From NCBI RefSeq assembly GCF_022759505.1, contig NZ_CP094289.1:186001-250000 (forward strand): 64,000 bases of DNA, in the 5' to 3' direction. Positions 1 to 8,318 of the stretch are shown in pieces (position 1 is the stretch's first letter; each line of letters opens with the position of its first letter). The position numbers were made by a program, and so were the translations under genes. The stretch is from Georgenia sp. TF02-10. GTDB taxonomy: Bacteria; Actinomycetota; Actinomycetes; Actinomycetales; Actinomycetaceae. The notes under the pieces are model-generated. The model saw only the letters and a list, made by a program, of their open reading frames with translations. It made no database searches and was not told the DNA's origin.

Positions 1-90
1 GACGTAGGTCCGGCCCAGGGGGTACTTCTCGTCCTCGGGCCGCGGGCCCGGGCGGACGTCGGTCGGTGCGGTGGTTGCGGTGGCGCTCAT
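1..90 (-). CDS. Nucleobase:cation symporter-2 (purine permease), N-terminal fragment
   Basis: Only the first 30 codons are in the window; the gene runs off the left edge. It starts with ATG at 90 and reads MSATATTAPTD..., then KYPLGRTYV, the cytosolic N-terminus typical of NCS2 xanthine/uracil permeases just before the first membrane helix. It lies 130 bp downstream of uricase on the same strand, so it is probably the urate or xanthine importer of the purine operon. The assignment rests on a short N-terminal motif plus context, so the exact substrate is an inference. Confidence 0.6.
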   Translation of the reverse strand, partial: MSATATTAPTDVRPGPRPEDEKYPLGRTYV

Positions 91-117
91 GTCCGTGCTC
101 CTTCGCGGGACAGGGGT

Positions 118-174
118 GGGTCGGCGGGCTGCCGCGGGGTCGGCGGGCTGCCGGGGGGTCGGCGGGCGGCCGCG
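118..174. repeat. Three tandem 19-bp GC-rich repeats
   Basis: Three successive imperfect copies beginning GGGTCGGCGGGC (118-136, 137-155, 156-174) fill most of the gap between uricase and the permease gene. I see no terminator stem; the repeats may simply be slippage-prone intergenic DNA. Confidence 0.6.
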
Positions 175-220
175 AGTGGCGGGCTGGGGGCATCGGCGGC
201 CGGGGAGTGGGCGGCCGGCC

Positions 221-1174
221 TCAGCAGAAGCCGGTGACGGTGGCCCAGGCGCGCGGCTCGGCGGCGCCGTCGGACCGCTTGACCTCGGCCTCGATCTTGC
301 CGTAGGGCCGGTCGGCTGCGTAGAAGACCTCGCCCGGGTTCTCCAGCCCGAACGGGGCGAAGTCCACCAGGAAGTGGTGCAGGTTCGGCATGGAGAACTT
401 GATCTCGGCGATCTCCGGGTGGGCCTCCAGCACCCGCCGGCCCATCTGGTACAGCGTCTGCTGCAGGGCGAGGGAGTGGACGTCGGCGAAGGTCTCCAGC
501 AGGAGGTGCCGCACGTCGTCGTAAGCCGCGTTGAAGTCCAGGTCGGTGGTCGTGTAGCGCCACCGGGCGGTCACCGAGGTGGCCAGGACCCGGTCGTCGG
601 TCTCCTGCAGGGTGGTGTAGCGGTCCCGGGGGAAGCCGTGGAACTCCGAGCCGGTGGACTTCAGGACCGAGAGGTCCTCCAGCCCGGCGACGACGAAGAC
701 GTCCGCGCCGTCGCGCTGGACGACGGCGGTGCGGGTCTCGGTGCCGGCCTTGACGAACGCGTGGTTGTGCTCGCCGTCGGCGGCGTTGTTGGCCAGCGAG
801 GTGGGGATGTGCTCCCAGGTGTACTCCTTGACCTCCCACCGGCCGCCGTCGACCCAGTCGAAGGAGGAGGTGAAGTGCTCGGCGAGGCGCAGCGCGAACT
901 CCTCCGGGGAGCCGATGCCGTCCTTGGCGAGGGCGAAGATCGTGTTCTTCTGGGTGTCGGTGGCCACGACGTGGGAGTTGTCGCCGTCGGTGTGCGCGGC
1001 GGCGAAGTCCCCGCGCAGCTGGGAGGTGACCGACAGGTCGGTGATCCGGTGCCGGGGCTGGTCGCGGTCGACCTTGACCAGGCGGACCTCGGCCTTGCCG
1101 TACTGGTTCTCGCCCAGCACGATCGCGCCGGTGGCCGCGCTGGGGGCGCCGGTCGTGATGGTGGTGTCGCTCAT
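221..1174 (-). CDS. Uricase (factor-independent urate hydroxylase)
   Basis: Oxidises urate with O2 to 5-hydroxyisourate and H2O2, the first step of the urate-to-allantoin pathway; cytoplasmic homotetramer. The 317-residue length is usual for the family (two tandem T-fold domains). Signature stretches are visible: ENQYGKAEVRLVKV near residue 22, which carries the conserved lysine, and TDTQKNTIFALAKD near residue 72, with the catalytic threonine region. ATG at 1174 is preceded by AAGGAG six bases upstream. It is third in an operon after OHCU decarboxylase and hydroxyisourate hydrolase, whose substrates it supplies. A gap of about 200 bp separates it from the hydrolase gene. Confidence 0.95.
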   Translation of the reverse strand: MSDTTITTGAPSAATGAIVLGENQYGKAEVRLVKVDRDQPRHRITDLSVTSQLRGDFAAAHTDGDNSHVVATDTQKNTIFALAKDGIGSPEEFALRLAEHFTSSFDWVDGGRWEVKEYTWEHIPTSLANNAADGEHNHAFVKAGTETRTAVVQRDGADVFVVAGLEDLSVLKSTGSEFHGFPRDRYTTLQETDDRVLATSVTARWRYTTTDLDFNAAYDDVRHLLLETFADVHSLALQQTLYQMGRRVLEAHPEIAEIKFSMPNLHHFLVDFAPFGLENPGEVFYAADRPYGKIEAEVKRSDGAAEPRAWATVTGFC

Positions 1175-1378
1175 CGCTAGCTCCTTCGGTAGGGGTGGGA
1201 CGGTGGGTGGGGTGCGGCGTGGTGCCGGCGTTGTGCGGGCCGACGGCGGGTGGTCGGCGCGGTGTGGGCCGACGGCGGGTGGCCGCCGTGGCCGGAGCCG
1301 TTCTGGTGGGCGGCCGGCCCCGGGGGCCGCTGGTGCCGCCCGCCGGGACCGCCACCGGTGTCACAGGAGCGGCAGCGG

Positions 1379-1717
1379 TCAGCTGCCGCGGTAGGTGGAG
1401 AACGCGAACGGGCTGAGCAGGATCGGCACGTGGTAGTGGTCCTGCCCCGGTGCCACCCGGAAGTCGATAGTGACCTGGGGGTAGAAGGTCTCCCGGCCCT
1501 GCCGGTCGAAGTACTCCTCGGTGGCGAAGGTGATCCGGTAGGTGCCCGGCTCCAGACGCTCGGGGCCGAGGTCCCGGTTGCGGCCGTCGGCGTCGGTGGT
1601 GCCGGCGGCTAGCTCCTGCGGACCGCCGTCGGTGAGCCGGGCGAGGGTCACGCCGACGCCGGCCGCGGGGGTGCCGGCGACGGCGTCGAGCACGTGGGTG
1701 GTGATGTGGGACGTCAT
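1379..1717 (-). CDS. 5-hydroxyisourate hydrolase (transthyretin-like)
   Basis: Hydrolyses 5-hydroxyisourate, the unstable uricase product, to OHCU. The protein is 112 residues, the normal size. The N-terminal HVLDAVAG and C-terminal YRGS signatures of the transthyretin-related hydrolase family are present, with conserved His in THVLD and Arg in the middle. ATG at 1717 overlaps the stop of the OHCU decarboxylase by four bases (ATGA), so the two are translationally coupled. A GGAGAG ribosome binding site lies inside the upstream gene. The 200-bp space to uricase holds an imperfect 30-bp tandem duplication around 1225-1290. Confidence 0.93.
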   Translation of the reverse strand: MTSHITTHVLDAVAGTPAAGVGVTLARLTDGGPQELAAGTTDADGRNRDLGPERLEPGTYRITFATEEYFDRQGRETFYPQVTIDFRVAPGQDHYHVPILLSPFAFSTYRGS

Positions 1718-2214
1718 GCCAGCTCTCCTCGGAGGCGAAGGACGGCGATCTCGCGCAGCTGCTCGGCGGCCACCCGGCGCTCGGTGGCCGGGTCGTTGCC
1801 CAGCCGCTGCTCCAGCGCGGCCAGGATCTCCTCGGCGCTGCGCCCGGCCGCCCGGATGAGGAAGACGTGCCCGAAGCGCTCCTCGTAGGCCCGGTTGCCC
1901 TCGGCCAGGCGACGGGCGAGCTCGGCGTCGCCGGCGTCCACCCCGGCCTGCTCGCGGCGCGAGTGGGCGGCGTCGGCGTCGCTGCCCTGGGGTCGCTCGC
2001 CGATGCGGGGATGGCGGGCGAGCGCGGCATCGACCTCCGCGTCGGTCCACGAGTCGGCGGCGGTGCGGGCGGCGGCCAGGGCGGCGTCGACGTCGGGGTA
2101 GGGCCGGTCGGCGGCGACGGCGGCCGCCCAGCGCGGCACGGCGGCGCAGGACAGCAGGAGCTGCTCGGCGTCGGGCGTCGGCGCCGCGTTGAAGCGGGCG
2201 AGCGCGGTGGGCAT
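1714..2214 (-). CDS. 2-oxo-4-hydroxy-4-carboxy-5-ureidoimidazoline (OHCU) decarboxylase
   Basis: Decarboxylates OHCU to S-allantoin, the last of the three steps from urate. 166 residues, all-helical family. The catalytic motif HPRIGERP is at about residues 94-101, and the N-terminal FNAAP and LLSCAAVPRWA motifs are typical. It is the promoter-proximal gene of the minus-strand operon (OHCU decarboxylase, hydroxyisourate hydrolase, uricase, permease). Biochemically the gene order is the reverse of the reaction order. A palindrome 31 bp upstream of the start probably controls the operon. Confidence 0.93.
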   Translation of the reverse strand: MPTALARFNAAPTPDAEQLLLSCAAVPRWAAAVAADRPYPDVDAALAAARTAADSWTDAEVDAALARHPRIGERPQGSDADAAHSRREQAGVDAGDAELARRLAEGNRAYEERFGHVFLIRAAGRSAEEILAALEQRLGNDPATERRVAAEQLREIAVLRLRGELA

Positions 2215-2244
2215 CTGCGGGGGACCTCCGGCGGCACTACCGGT

Positions 2245-2275
2245 CTTCCGTCTTGCGGAAGCACTTTTCCAGTGC
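2245..2275. promoter_or_regulatory. Paired palindromes upstream of the urate operon, IclR/AllR-like operator candidate
   Basis: CTTCCG (2245-2250) and CGGAAG (2256-2261) form a perfect 6+5+6 inverted repeat, and GCACT (2261-2265) and AGTGC (2271-2275) form a second one sharing one base. The TTCCGnnnnnCGGAA architecture resembles operators of IclR-family regulators, which control allantoin and urate genes in several actinobacteria. The regulator itself is not in the window. Confidence 0.45.
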
Positions 2276-2451
2276 GTGAAGTACAGCGCGCCGCCGGGTG
2301 GCCTGTCAAGCCCTCGGGGCAGGTTTCCCTCCGTACGCGTTGCGCTCGTCCCGGGTCCCGCACACCGATGGTCGCGCTGCCGCCTTGCTGGCGGTGCGCC
2401 GGTCGGCGCGAGGACTGCCCGCCGTCACACGGCCGGCCACACGGTGTGCGA

Positions 2452-2539
2452 GAAGTAACACAATCTCGGCGTGACCGGCCGCTGCCACGGCGGAATTCCA
2501 CCAGATCGCACCACGGCCGCCGCGAGTTTGTGTTACTTC
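2452..2539. promoter_or_regulatory. Long-range inverted repeat (16-bp arms) in a gene-free stretch
   Basis: GAAGTAACACAATCTC (2452-2467) and the reverse complement at 2524-2539, GAAGTAACACAAACTC, match at 15 of 16 positions across a 56-bp spacer. The arms are AT-rich in an otherwise very GC-rich sequence, which fits protein binding sites. The surrounding interval 2276-2710 contains no convincing gene. Which neighbour is controlled (urate operon or a regulator lost from this place) cannot be told. Confidence 0.4.
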
Positions 2540-2710
2540 CTGCACGCAGGCGCCGCCGGCCCCGCGTGGCCGGAGGCGATCCAGGTCGACGGGACGGCCC
2601 GTCATCCGCTCGGCCGCGACCAGCCGCCGCCGTCTGCTCCGGGTGCAGTTTGGTGACGAGCCGCGGTGGTCCTGCTCCCCGTGCCCCTCCGGCGACCAGC
2701 CGCCGTCGTG

Positions 2711-3502
2711 CTACTCCTGCTCCTCCGGCTCGGTCAGCCGGGCGTGCACGGCGGCCTTGGCCGGCTCCGGCAGCCCCTTGCTGCTGAACATCACCCTGTT
2801 CCGGGCCGACCCGGCCACCACGTGGTCCTTGCCGGCCATCAGTGCCTCGAACCCGTCCCGGGCGACCTCCGCCGGGTCGTCCTTCGACATGTGCCCGACC
2901 CGGGTGTCCGTCATCCCGGCCCGGTCGAAGAACTCGGTGTCCGTGGGCCCGGGCAGGAGGGCGGTGACCGTTACGCCGGTGTCGGCCAGCTCGTGCCGGA
3001 CCGCCTGGGCGAAGTTGAGCACGAACGCCCTGGACGCCGAGTAGGTGGCGTAGTACGGCCCGGGGATGACGCTGGCGAGCGAGGCGGTGTAGAGCAGGCG
3101 GCCCCGGCCGGCGCTGACCATGCCGGGCAGGACCCGCTTGGTCAGGTGCACCACGGAGGCGACGTTGAGCTGGATGAGCTCGAGGTCGGCGTCCAGGTCG
3201 GTCTCGAGGAACGGCCCGCCGACGCCGATGCCCGCGTTGAGCGCGACCACGTCGACCTGCCGGTTGTCGATCGCCGCGACCAGGTCCTCCACGCCGTCGT
3301 AGGTGGCGAGGTCGACCTGCACCGGCTCGGCGGGGGTGCCGGCCGCGGTGAGGGCGACGGCGGCGTCGGCCACGCCGGCGTCCTCGGCGCAGAGGAGCAG
3401 GTCATAGCCGTTCTCGGCGAGGACGTTGGCGAGCTCGCGCCCGATGCCGCTCGAGGCTCCGGTGACGACGGCGAACGGTCGGGACGTGCCGGTGGTGGAC
3501 AT
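2711..3502 (-). CDS. Short-chain dehydrogenase/reductase (SDR) family oxidoreductase
   Basis: NAD(P)-dependent oxidoreductase of unknown substrate, 263 residues. It shows the classical SDR layout: VTGASSGIGREL cofactor loop near the N-terminus, NAGIGVGG around residue 90, and the catalytic Ser in YTASLASV with Tyr/Lys region YYATYSASRAFVLNF. In the latter, the Lys of the usual YxxxK is replaced by Arg (YSASR), a known variant in some family members that should be checked. ATG at 3502 has AAGGAG at good spacing; an in-frame ATG at 3586 exists but lacks a binding site. It stands alone. Confidence 0.88.
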   Translation of the reverse strand: MSTTGTSRPFAVVTGASSGIGRELANVLAENGYDLLLCAEDAGVADAAVALTAAGTPAEPVQVDLATYDGVEDLVAAIDNRQVDVVALNAGIGVGGPFLETDLDADLELIQLNVASVVHLTKRVLPGMVSAGRGRLLYTASLASVIPGPYYATYSASRAFVLNFAQAVRHELADTGVTVTALLPGPTDTEFFDRAGMTDTRVGHMSKDDPAEVARDGFEALMAGKDHVVAGSARNRVMFSSKGLPEPAKAAVHARLTEPEEQE

Positions 3503-3746
3503 CGAAGCTCCTTGGTCGGGCGCCTCCACGGTAGGGCCGTCCGCAGGCGGGCGCGCGGGGAGGCGGGGCGAGCAGCGCAGGCACAAGCGAAGGGCAGCGC
3601 GGGGCGATTCCTTCGGGCGGTCGCCTCGGTGCCAGGTCCCCGTCCCAGCTCCCCCGACCGAAGTCCTCCCCAGGCGGCGCCGCGGCGACTAGCGTTTCTG
3701 GTCAAGGGGACGCGGACCGCGGGCCCCGCCGTCGAGAGGGGGCCGC

Positions 3747-4121
3747 ATGACCCCAGCCACCGCTGACGGAGAGGGCTCGGTCGCCGTGCTCGTCGCGCCC
3801 GACCGGGTGCGGCTCGTGCTCGCCGGGGAGGTCGACTCCCTGCTGGCCGCGGAGCTGGCCACGGCCGTGCGGGACGCGGCCGCCCGCCGGCAGCCGGTCG
3901 AGGTGGACACCCGCAACGTCACGTTCATGGACTCCACGGGCGTCGCCACGCTGGCCGAGCTGAGCCGCCGGACCTCCGTCCGCCCGGCGTTCATCCGGCC
4001 GCCCGAGCTGGTCAGGTTCCTGCTCGAGGTCACCGGGCTCGGCCGCGTGGTGGACATCCTCGAGGACGACCCGGGGTTCCCGTCGCCGGGGGATCCGGCC
4101 AACGGCGTCCTGCGGGGTTAG
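3747..4121 (+). CDS. STAS-domain protein, anti-sigma-factor antagonist type
   Basis: 124 residues forming a single STAS domain as in SpoIIAA/RsbV. The stretch NVTFMDSTGVATLAEL contains the conserved DST site, whose serine is phosphorylated by partner anti-sigma kinases in characterised members. The N-terminal beta strand (VRLVLAGEVD) is also typical. No anti-sigma factor or sigma gene is adjacent, so the partner is elsewhere. It converges with the sufE gene, whose end is only 17 bp away. Confidence 0.85.
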   Translation: MTPATADGEGSVAVLVAPDRVRLVLAGEVDSLLAAELATAVRDAAARRQPVEVDTRNVTFMDSTGVATLAELSRRTSVRPAFIRPPELVRFLLEVTGLGRVVDILEDDPGFPSPGDPANGVLRG

Positions 4122-4138
4122 GCGGGCGGGCTCGCGGG

Positions 4139-4600
4139 TCAGGCGATCTGCTCGCGCACCTGCCGCTGGACCCGGCCGAGCATCCCAGCCATGCCGCGCA
4201 GCCGCAGCGGGCTGATCGCCTGTGCCAGCCCGAGCCGGCTGGTCACGTCCGCCGGCACGGCGAGCACCTCGGCGGCGCTGAGCCCGTCCAGCCCCTCGTG
4301 CAGGATCCCGGCGAAGCCCCGGGTGGTCGGCGCCTCCTGCGGCGCGGAGAAGAAGAGGTGCACGACGGCGGCCGGCCCGGCGCCGTCGACCTCGGTGCGC
4401 AGGAAGATCGGCGACTGGCACTCGGGCACCGGCTCGAGGAGCTCGGGGTGGTCGGCGTACCGGGCGGGCAGGTCGGGCAGTGACTGGCCGATCTCCAGCA
4501 GCAGCTGGAGCCGGTCGGGCACGGCCAGCGCGTTGAACTCGGCCACCACCTGCTCCAGCGCCGGGGGCAGCGGCGCGGCCGCCATCGTCGGGGCGGTCAT
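4139..4600 (-). CDS. SufE family Fe-S metabolism protein
   Basis: 153 residues matching the SufE fold. The motif [10 protein letters not shown] holds the sulfur-accepting cysteine (family consensus VPGCQS). SufE takes persulfide sulfur from a cysteine desulfurase. The start ATG (4600) overlaps the stop of the upstream rhodanese by ATGA, so the pair is coupled. Such rhodanese-SufE pairs are common in actinobacteria and suggest sulfur transfer. A second ATG lies five codons in. Confidence 0.9.
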   Translation of the reverse strand: MTAPTMAAAPLPPALEQVVAEFNALAVPDRLQLLLEIGQSLPDLPARYADHPELLEPVPECQSPIFLRTEVDGAGPAAVVHLFFSAPQEAPTTRGFAGILHEGLDGLSAAEVLAVPADVTSRLGLAQAISPLRLRGMAGMLGRVQRQVREQIA

Positions 4601-5496
4601 CGGGCCGGCACCTCCCCCGGCTCCTCGCCGACGGCGATCGGCACCCGCACCGCGTTGCCCCACTCCGTCCACGACCCGTCGTAGTTGCGCACCTCGGGGA
4701 AGCCGAGCAGGTGCCGGAGCACGAACCAGGTGTGCGCGGACCGCTCGCCGATCCGGCAGTAGGCGATGACCGGCTCCTCCGGGGTGAGCCCCTGCTCCTG
4801 CTGGTAGATCGCCGCGAGCGCGTCGCGGTCCTTGAAGGTGCCGTCCTCGTTCGCGGCCCGCGCCCAGGGCACCGAGCGGGCGCCGGGGATGTGCCCGCCG
4901 CGGACGCTGCCCTCGTCGGGGTAGTCGGGCAGGTTGGTGCGCTCGCCGGTGTACTCCGGCAGCGAGCGGACGTCGACGAGCTGGCCGCCGAGGAAGCCCT
5001 GGACGTCCTCCTTGAACGCCCGGACGGCGCTGTCGTCCCGGGCGACCTCGGGGTAGTTGGCCGGCGCCGGCCGCGGCACCTCCAGGGTCATCTCCCGGCC
5101 CTCGGCCTGCCAGGCCGCGCGACCGCCGTCGAGCAGCCGCACGTCCGGGTGACCGAAGAGGGTGAAGACCCACAGGGCGTAGGCGGCCCACCAGTTGCTC
5201 CGGTCGCCGTAGAGCACCACGGTCGTGTCCCGGCCGATGCCCTTGGCCGACATCAGCCGCGCGAAGGCGGCGCCGTCGACGTAGTCGCGGGTGACCGGGT
5301 CGTTGAGGTCCAGGTGCCAGTCCACCTTGACCGCGCCGGGGATGTGCCCGGTCTCGTAGAGCAGCACGTCCTCGTCGCTCTCGACGACGGCGAGCCCGGG
5401 CTCGCCCAGGTGCTCGGCGAGCCAGGCGGTCGTCACGAGCCGCTCGGGGTGGGCGTAGGCAGCCAGCTTGGGGTTGTCGTCGTAGGGCAGGGGCAC
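4597..5496 (-). CDS. Thiosulfate/3-mercaptopyruvate sulfurtransferase (two-domain rhodanese)
   Basis: 299 residues from GTG at 5496, which has GGAGG nine bases upstream. Two rhodanese domains are visible: the inactive N-terminal one ([27 protein letters not shown]) and the active C-terminal one, where the loop YCRIGERS provides the catalytic cysteine. Such enzymes transfer sulfane sulfur to cyanide or thiols. It is translationally coupled to the downstream SufE protein. The N-terminal catalytic position is DRSNWWA, without cysteine, as expected for the structural domain. Confidence 0.92.
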   Translation of the reverse strand: MPLPYDDNPKLAAYAHPERLVTTAWLAEHLGEPGLAVVESDEDVLLYETGHIPGAVKVDWHLDLNDPVTRDYVDGAAFARLMSAKGIGRDTTVVLYGDRSNWWAAYALWVFTLFGHPDVRLLDGGRAAWQAEGREMTLEVPRPAPANYPEVARDDSAVRAFKEDVQGFLGGQLVDVRSLPEYTGERTNLPDYPDEGSVRGGHIPGARSVPWARAANEDGTFKDRDALAAIYQQEQGLTPEEPVIAYCRIGERSAHTWFVLRHLLGFPEVRNYDGSWTEWGNAVRVPIAVGEEPGEVPAR

Positions 5497-5613
5497 TGCG
5501 GTCAGCCTCCGGGAGGGTGGGGACGGGTGCTTGTCCGATTGTCTCACCGGCGACGGCGGCCGGGCGGGTCGCGGCCCCGGCCGGATCATGCCGGCAGCAC
5601 CAGATCCCGAGCC

Positions 5614-6432
5614 TCACTGCGGCTCGTGCACCGGCTCCTGCGGCTCGCCGCAGGTCACCGCCTGCGCGCTGGTCACCACCGGGTCGTCGGCCGCCGCGTC
5701 CTCGGCGACCACCTCGCCGGGCCCGTTGGCCGCCGTGCGGCCGCCGTCGGCGAGCTCGACGGCGGTCCGGGTGACGGTGAACCGCTCCCCCGCCTCGTCG
5801 CTCTCTGCCTTCAGGCCGACGAGCTGCAGCCCCGAGCCGAGGTCGACGCAGCCCACGCCGGTGCCGTAGCCGGTGAAGCCGCGGTCGAAGGTGTACTGCT
5901 CGCCCTGGTCGTTCTGCGTGGGCACGATCTCGCAGTCGACCACGGCGTAGAGGTCCACGGCGCGCCCGGTGTCGAGCAGGACGACGGCGGGCCCGCCGTC
6001 GCCGAGCCGCTGGCCGAGCGCGCTGGCCGCCTGCGGGGCGGCGCTGGTGAACTCGGTGGACAGCACCGCGCCGGAGGCGGTCGCGACCCCCAGGGTGCGC
6101 GGGTCCCCGCCGCTGAGCCACAGCTGGTCGGCGGCGCCGTCGCCGTCCAGGTCGGCGGTGGGGGCGGTGGCGGCTCCGTCCGGCACTGCCGTGCCGGTCG
6201 CGGGGCAGCCGGCGCCGGGCGCGCCGCTCGGGCTGCTGGGGGCGGGTGACTCCGTGGGCGACGGCGGGGAGGTGTCGGTCGGCGTGGCGGACTCGGTCGC
6301 CGGGCTGGTCGTCGACGAGGGCGCCGACTGCGCCGGTGGCTCGTCCGAGCCGCCGCAGGCGGCGAGGGGCAGCGCGAGGAGGGCGGCGCCGGCGAACCAG
6401 CGGGTCGTCCGGGTGCGGTGCGAGGAGGACAT
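5614..6432 (-). CDS. Secreted lipoprotein with FG-GAP/VCBS-like segment
   Basis: 272 residues. A lipoprotein signal peptide ends in LPLAAC, followed by a Ser/Thr/Pro-rich spacer of about 50 residues, which suits crossing the cell wall. The folded part carries DLDGDGAADQLWL, an FG-GAP-like calcium-binding repeat motif, and a second half with three cysteines. No catalytic signature is visible. It is not in an operon. Function unknown. Confidence 0.75.
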   Translation of the reverse strand: MSSSHRTRTTRWFAGAALLALPLAACGGSDEPPAQSAPSSTTSPATESATPTDTSPPSPTESPAPSSPSGAPGAGCPATGTAVPDGAATAPTADLDGDGAADQLWLSGGDPRTLGVATASGAVLSTEFTSAAPQAASALGQRLGDGGPAVVLLDTGRAVDLYAVVDCEIVPTQNDQGEQYTFDRGFTGYGTGVGCVDLGSGLQLVGLKAESDEAGERFTVTRTAVELADGGRTAANGPGEVVAEDAAADDPVVTSAQAVTCGEPQEPVHEPQ

Positions 6433-6635
6433 GGTCCCCTCCCTTCGGGACGCGTTCAGGCCGTATCCGGTCTAGCACGCGCTCGCGCGGGGCGCAGGCC
6501 GGGCCGGCGGTGGCGGGCGACGACGTGCCAGACGATGGCTTCCTCGCTGAACAAGAACCAGGCGGGCGGATACCGTACGGTCGGCCAAGGCGTTTCACCC
6601 CCTGACCGGTGCGCTGTGGAGTTGAATCAGCCGCT

Positions 6636-7034
6636 ATGGAGATGAGGGACCTCGGGGACACCGGGCCCAAGAAGAGCTGGTGGCAGCAGAAGCGCCAGCC
6701 CCTCGTGATGCTCGGCGCGATCCTCGCGGCCGGGCTCGTGATAGCCGGCCTGAACGCCCTGGGCGCTGACGACGGCGGGTCGAGCGAGCCAGAGCCGCCG
6801 AGCGACGTAGAGGTGCGCTTGCAGTGCGAGCAGTGGGTGGACGAGCAGCTGAAGTCACCCAGTACCGCCGAGCACAGCGGCCAGACCGTGACCTCCAGGG
6901 GCGAGGACTCTTGGGAGGTGCACGGCGTCGTCGATTCACAGAACGGCTTCGGAGCCATGGTGCGGACACCCTGGTCGTGCGTGATCCGGCTCGAGGATGA
7001 CGTGTGGCGCGGGAGTGCGAGCCTGTACGAGTAG
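6636..7034 (+). CDS. Small membrane-anchored protein of unknown function
   Basis: 132 residues: a basic cytosolic N-terminus (KKSWWQQKRQP), one membrane helix (VMLGAILAAGLVIAGLNALG), then an acidic linker and an extracytoplasmic domain of about 80 residues with two cysteines (LQCEQW and WSCVIR) that could pair. The motif GVVDSQNGFGAMVR is typical of a small domain found in many actinobacterial and phage-borne proteins without assigned role. GC content is lower than that of the neighbours, a hint of recent acquisition. An in-frame GTG at 6609 is a less likely start. Confidence 0.65.
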   Translation: MEMRDLGDTGPKKSWWQQKRQPLVMLGAILAAGLVIAGLNALGADDGGSSEPEPPSDVEVRLQCEQWVDEQLKSPSTAEHSGQTVTSRGEDSWEVHGVVDSQNGFGAMVRTPWSCVIRLEDDVWRGSASLYE

Positions 7035-7310
7035 TCAGTGTGGTCGAGAGGGTCCGCGCTGCCGCTTGGCCTTCTCCAGCCGCCGCACCGACACGAGCGT
7101 GCCCGGCTCGGGCTTGACGTCCACGTGCTCGCGCTGCCAGTCATCCAGCGCCGCGCACGTCTGACACATCGCGGTTGGGAACTTCGTAGGTCTCGCCGGC
7201 GCAGTAGTCCGCCTCGGCCTTGTCGATCGTCGCCTGGTCGCCCGCCTTCTCGGCGGCCACCGCCGTAAATTCACGACCGGCCAGGGGTTGGGTGAGGTCA
7301 AGCGGCCGCG
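7035..7310 (-). pseudogene. Degraded reading frame, possible zinc-ribbon protein remnant
   Basis: On the minus strand, a plausible protein segment (LAGREFTAVAAEKAGDQ, then DYCAGETYEVPN) is in one frame, and its apparent continuation (CQTCAALDDWQREHVDVKPE, then VSVRRLEKAK) is in another, with the switch near 7165. The two halves together look like one small protein with CxxG and CxxC elements. I cannot name the family. The rest of the gap, 7311-7585, has unusually mixed composition and shows no gene I can support. Confidence 0.3.
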
Positions 7311-7585
7311 ATCTTCCGGAAGCGGTAGAAGGTGCCGACCGACAGCGGGGTGGGATACTTGATGAACCTGCTGCCGGCAGAACAAGACTCACTCCGTCCG
7401 GATGGATCTCGTGCCGATCTCGCACCATTTCCACTCCGCGGAGTTTATCCCGGTGCGGGCGTCCGGTGCCCCCTTCTACGGGTGCTGCCATTCGCGCGGT
7501 CACGGGCCGGCCGCTGACGGCGGCAACGCCGTTGCCGCAAGTGCTGTATGCAAATGCGTGGCCGTTCTGCGCGGCGGTGGTCACG

Positions 7586-8197
7586 ATGGGGCGCGTGAGC
7601 GTCCCTGACCTCCGCGGTGCTCGGGTGCACCTGCGGGACTGGCGACCGGCCGACGTCGACGACCGGCTGCGGGACCTGCTCGCCTCGCAGCGCCCGTGGC
7701 ACCGCACGAACGGGCCGTACTTCGGCTCGCCCACGGCCGAGGACATGGCCCGGGTCGCCGACGGTCTGGCCAGCGTCGCCCGGACCGATCCCGCCCGGCG
7801 GGGCGATCCGCGGGAGACGCTGCCGATCGTGCTCGACGCCCGGGTCGTCGGATCGGTCAGCTGGTACTGGGAGGACCAGGCGACGGACTGGCGCCGGATG
7901 GGCGTCGTCGTCTATGACGAGACGCTGTGGGGTCGGGGCATCGCGACCGAGGCGCTGGCGCTGTGGACGAGCTACCTCTTCGCGGCGACGGACGCCCAGC
8001 GGCTGGACTTCGCGACCTACTCCGGCAACCCCGGCATGCTCGCCGTCGGCCGCCGCCTCGGCTTCACGGAGGAGGCGCGCCTCCGCCGGGCGCGCCGCTG
8101 GGCCGGCGGCGTCCACGACGCGGTGGTCATGGGTGTGCTGCGCGAGGAGTGGGAAGGGTCGGCGTGGGGACGGTCGGTGCGAACGGGGCCGTGCTGA
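7586..8197 (+). CDS. GNAT family N-acetyltransferase (RimJ/RimL type)
   Basis: About 203 residues. It opens with VRLRDW-like text (ARVHLRDWRPADVDD), and has GVVVYDETLWGRGIATEALALW, which matches the acetyl-CoA pyrophosphate loop of GNAT enzymes, and ends with NPGMLAVGRRLGFTEEARLR, typical of the RimJ/RimL group that acetylates protein N-termini or small amines. ATG at 7586 or GTG at 7595 may be the start; the protein core begins right after both. Substrate unknown. Confidence 0.85.
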   Translation: MGRVSVPDLRGARVHLRDWRPADVDDRLRDLLASQRPWHRTNGPYFGSPTAEDMARVADGLASVARTDPARRGDPRETLPIVLDARVVGSVSWYWEDQATDWRRMGVVVYDETLWGRGIATEALALWTSYLFAATDAQRLDFATYSGNPGMLAVGRRLGFTEEARLRRARRWAGGVHDAVVMGVLREEWEGSAWGRSVRTGPC

Positions 8198-8318
8198 CGC
8201 CGCCCACCGAATGACGGCCTGCGGGCGCCGCCGCGGTGATGGCGAGGGTACGGCCGCCGTGCTGGCGGCTGGCTCAGCGCCGACGACGACCGCGGCAGAC
8301 CGCCGACCGGCGCCCCGC

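Noticed and set aside
87-2501. Minus-strand frame of about 800 codons spanning the urate operon
   Set aside because: It runs through three recognisable enzymes in the wrong frame; Pro/Arg-rich text with no motif.
2452-2539. GlnR boxes at the GTAAC-containing repeats
   Set aside because: The GTnAC-n6-GAAAC spacing expected for GlnR is not present; only isolated half-sites.
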